Assembly (NCBI GenBank): GCA_900128395.1
Contig: LT649294.1
Location: 1 to 44,234, forward strand
Length of the DNA stretch: 44,234 nt
Reading direction: 5' to 3'
DNA from: Stramenopiles sp. TOSAG23-2
Taxonomy: Eukaryota > Sar
Shown: in pieces, positions 43,002 through 44,234 of the stretch
How the letters are laid out: every line of letters begins with the position of its first letter
Position numbering within the stretch: position 1 is the stretch's first letter
Made by a program: the position numbers and the translations under genes
The notes under the pieces: model-generated
The model's input: the letters and a program-made list of their open reading frames with translations, nothing else
Databases searched by the model: none
What the model was told of the DNA's origin: nothing

Positions 43002-43773
43002 TTAATTCAATTTCAATGCATTCATTGCTAAATTTTCCCTGGTACGTTGTTGTTGTGCATTTTTACTATATCCTTGTGCACGTCTTAAATGCATTTGTAA
43101 TGTTTCCATTTTTGCCATACCTAAACCAAATGGTTCATCTTTACCACTCGCTTGATATAATGCTCTAATTTTACCTATCATAACATCACGTTTTTTTTGT
43201 AATGCCATATCTTTCTTTTTCTCATCGGAAATGTTTCTTGCGCCAAATTTATTGGAATTATTACGTTTTTCTGCTGCACGTAACATAGCTTCACGTCGTT
43301 CAGCTGCAGTTAATACTTTCGGTGGTGTTTTATTTTCACTATTTTCTTCATCAACATTTCCATCACTCGTTTTACTACCACTTGTACCACCTAATGTACC
43401 GACATATGATAAATTTCGTGGTTGTCCACTATATGTACTACTACCTTTTTTACTTGGTGGTGTTACAGGCCGATCATTATTTAATTTATACGCTATGGCA
43501 GCTTGTTCTCTTAATTTAATCATTTCTGGATCTTGTTCACGTTTTTTTCTTGTCCATTCTAACATATATTTTAATACATTTTCTGGCTTATCAACAACAA
43601 TATCAGTTAATAATTCAGATATAATTGGATCAACATGTTCTTTCATGTATTCTTTGGTTTCTTCAACGTTTACCTGGTTTGTAAAATATCTTGTTAGTAT
43701 TAAGTTTTGAGAAAGAGGAACTTCAGGTTTGTATATAACTTACAATTTTTTTGGAGTTAACGTTTGATGTCAT
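43002..43773 (-). CDS. Small RIIa/DPY30-type dimerisation-docking protein
   Basis: The ORF from 43646 lacks part of the fold. A 70-bp intron (43743-43674; GTAAGT...CAG) lies upstream, and a 30-bp first exon (43773-43744) encodes MTSNVNSKKI. Spliced, the protein is about 233 residues and reads VNVEETKEYMKEHVDPIISE and on to LTDIVVDKPENVLKYMLEW, the helix-turn-helix pattern of the RIIa/DPY30 dimerisation-docking domain (residues about 12-55). Such domains dimerise and dock to amphipathic helices, in PKA regulatory subunits, in COMPASS DPY30 and in several axonemal (radial spoke) proteins. After the domain there is a Lys/Arg-rich middle and a long charged helical C-terminus (KMETLQMHLRRAQGYSKNAQQ). 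No cyclic-nucleotide domain is present, so it is not a PKA subunit. A flagellar or chromatin role is open. Confidence 0.8.
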
Positions 43774-44234
43774 TATTACTATATATATATATTTTTGTTT
43801 ATTACTGGTTATAGGCAATTTATTCAAAAATATTCAAAATGATTAAATATTTTGTTTTTTAAAAGGGAGAGATGGATCGTGCTTCAATTTAGAAAAACGG
43901 TGGATATATATATATATATATATATACGAATTGAATGTTGTTAGTGATGATGGTGGTTGATAATCTGTGATCTATTATACTTTGACCAAGTTTTGTCTAC
44001 ACACTTCTCCATGTGTATAAAGTCTATAGTCTATAGTTATATATGTTAATTATTATTTTGCTGATGAAAGTTAACGGCCGGCAGCGAGGTGGAACCCTAA
44101 TTGGAACACGGATGATGGCCGCAAATTGGAACCCTAATTGGAACACGGATGATTTGTGGAACCCTAATTGGAACATGAATGAAGAGGCTTCGCGTATTCT
44201 AATATCCACTCTAAGTATAATTTATGTGTCATTT
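43774..44234. other. Intergenic region, right edge
   Basis: TA microsatellite at 43904-43925. No gene or RNA was recognised. The last ~150 bp hold a small tandem repeat listed separately. Confidence 0.5.
44089..44178. repeat. Three-unit minisatellite (GGAACCCTAATTGGAACA)
   Basis: The phrase GGAACCCTAATTGGAACA begins at 44091, 44128 and 44158, so spacings are 37 and 30 bp. It continues (with changes) CGGATGAT. It is probably non-coding. Confidence 0.85.

Noticed and set aside
44024-44209. Minus-strand frame over the right-edge minisatellite (FQLGF repeats)
   Set aside because: Its repetition comes from the DNA minisatellite; no domain or signal peptide supports a gene.
1-44234. tRNA, rRNA or transposase genes
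   Set aside because: I searched by eye for tRNA B-box-like arms and for transposase or reverse-transcriptase motifs and saw none convincing; a covariance-model or profile search was not possible.

Overview
This is nuclear DNA from a free-living-type unicellular eukaryote (a protist). Genes use the standard code and sit on both strands. Spacers are very AT-rich, with (TA)n, (ATT)n and poly-A/T runs. The few introns are short (70-128 bp) GT-AG introns with GTAAGT-like donors. The products are eukaryotic: a BAR-SH3 protein, a myosin, V-ATPase subunit a, a mitochondrial carrier, and an RIIa/DPY30-type protein. The RIIa-type protein and a dynein-stalk-like fragment hint at a flagellated cell. A stramenopile or another protist lineage is possible, but the sequence alone does not settle it.

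Layout. At 0.4-8 kb are a BAR-SH3 membrane-remodelling protein (-), a DUF389 multipass protein (+) whose tail is broken by an exact 92-bp duplication, an unknown coiled-coil protein with a 1-nt frameshift (+), and a secreted Gly/Lys/Glu-rich glycoprotein (-) whose signal peptide lies in a ~165-bp tandem duplication. At 8.9-15.3 kb a single uninterrupted 2130-residue ORF encodes a myosin motor, about ten IQ motifs, an RCC1 propeller and a long tail. At 15.4-17.7 kb are an ankyrin-tail gene crossing a 9-N assembly gap, a pseudogene copy of its 3' end, and a small secreted protein. At 19-22.4 kb are V-ATPase subunit a and an unknown, possibly mitochondrial, protein. At 23.2-27.3 kb is a class 3 lipase-like protein with a coiled coil and an ankyrin tail, its 3' end broken by two tandem duplications. 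At 28.4-34.7 kb are a Lys-rich protein with one intron, a secreted Gln/Pro/His-rich protein with repeated exons, and an XK-related-like membrane protein carrying a Tudor-like insert and the same ankyrin tail. At 35-38 kb is a poor-confidence region: a C2H2 finger ORF, an orphan dynein-stalk-like ORF and cadherin-like fragments. At 38.6-43.8 kb are a four-finger C2HC protein (ZC2HC1-like), a UCP/dicarboxylate-type mitochondrial carrier and a small RIIa-domain protein.

Two themes stand out. First, three genes within 19 kb share one ~170-residue ankyrin tail, similar even at the DNA level, but carry unrelated front ends: class 3 lipase, XK-like membrane protein with a Tudor-like insert, and an unknown repeat domain. 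This looks like a modular effector-plus-ankyrin family. Second, the window holds at least eight direct duplications of about 90-180 bp, many nearly exact. Several break otherwise intact reading frames. They are either a real mutational signature of this genome or an assembly artefact, and raw reads would decide which.
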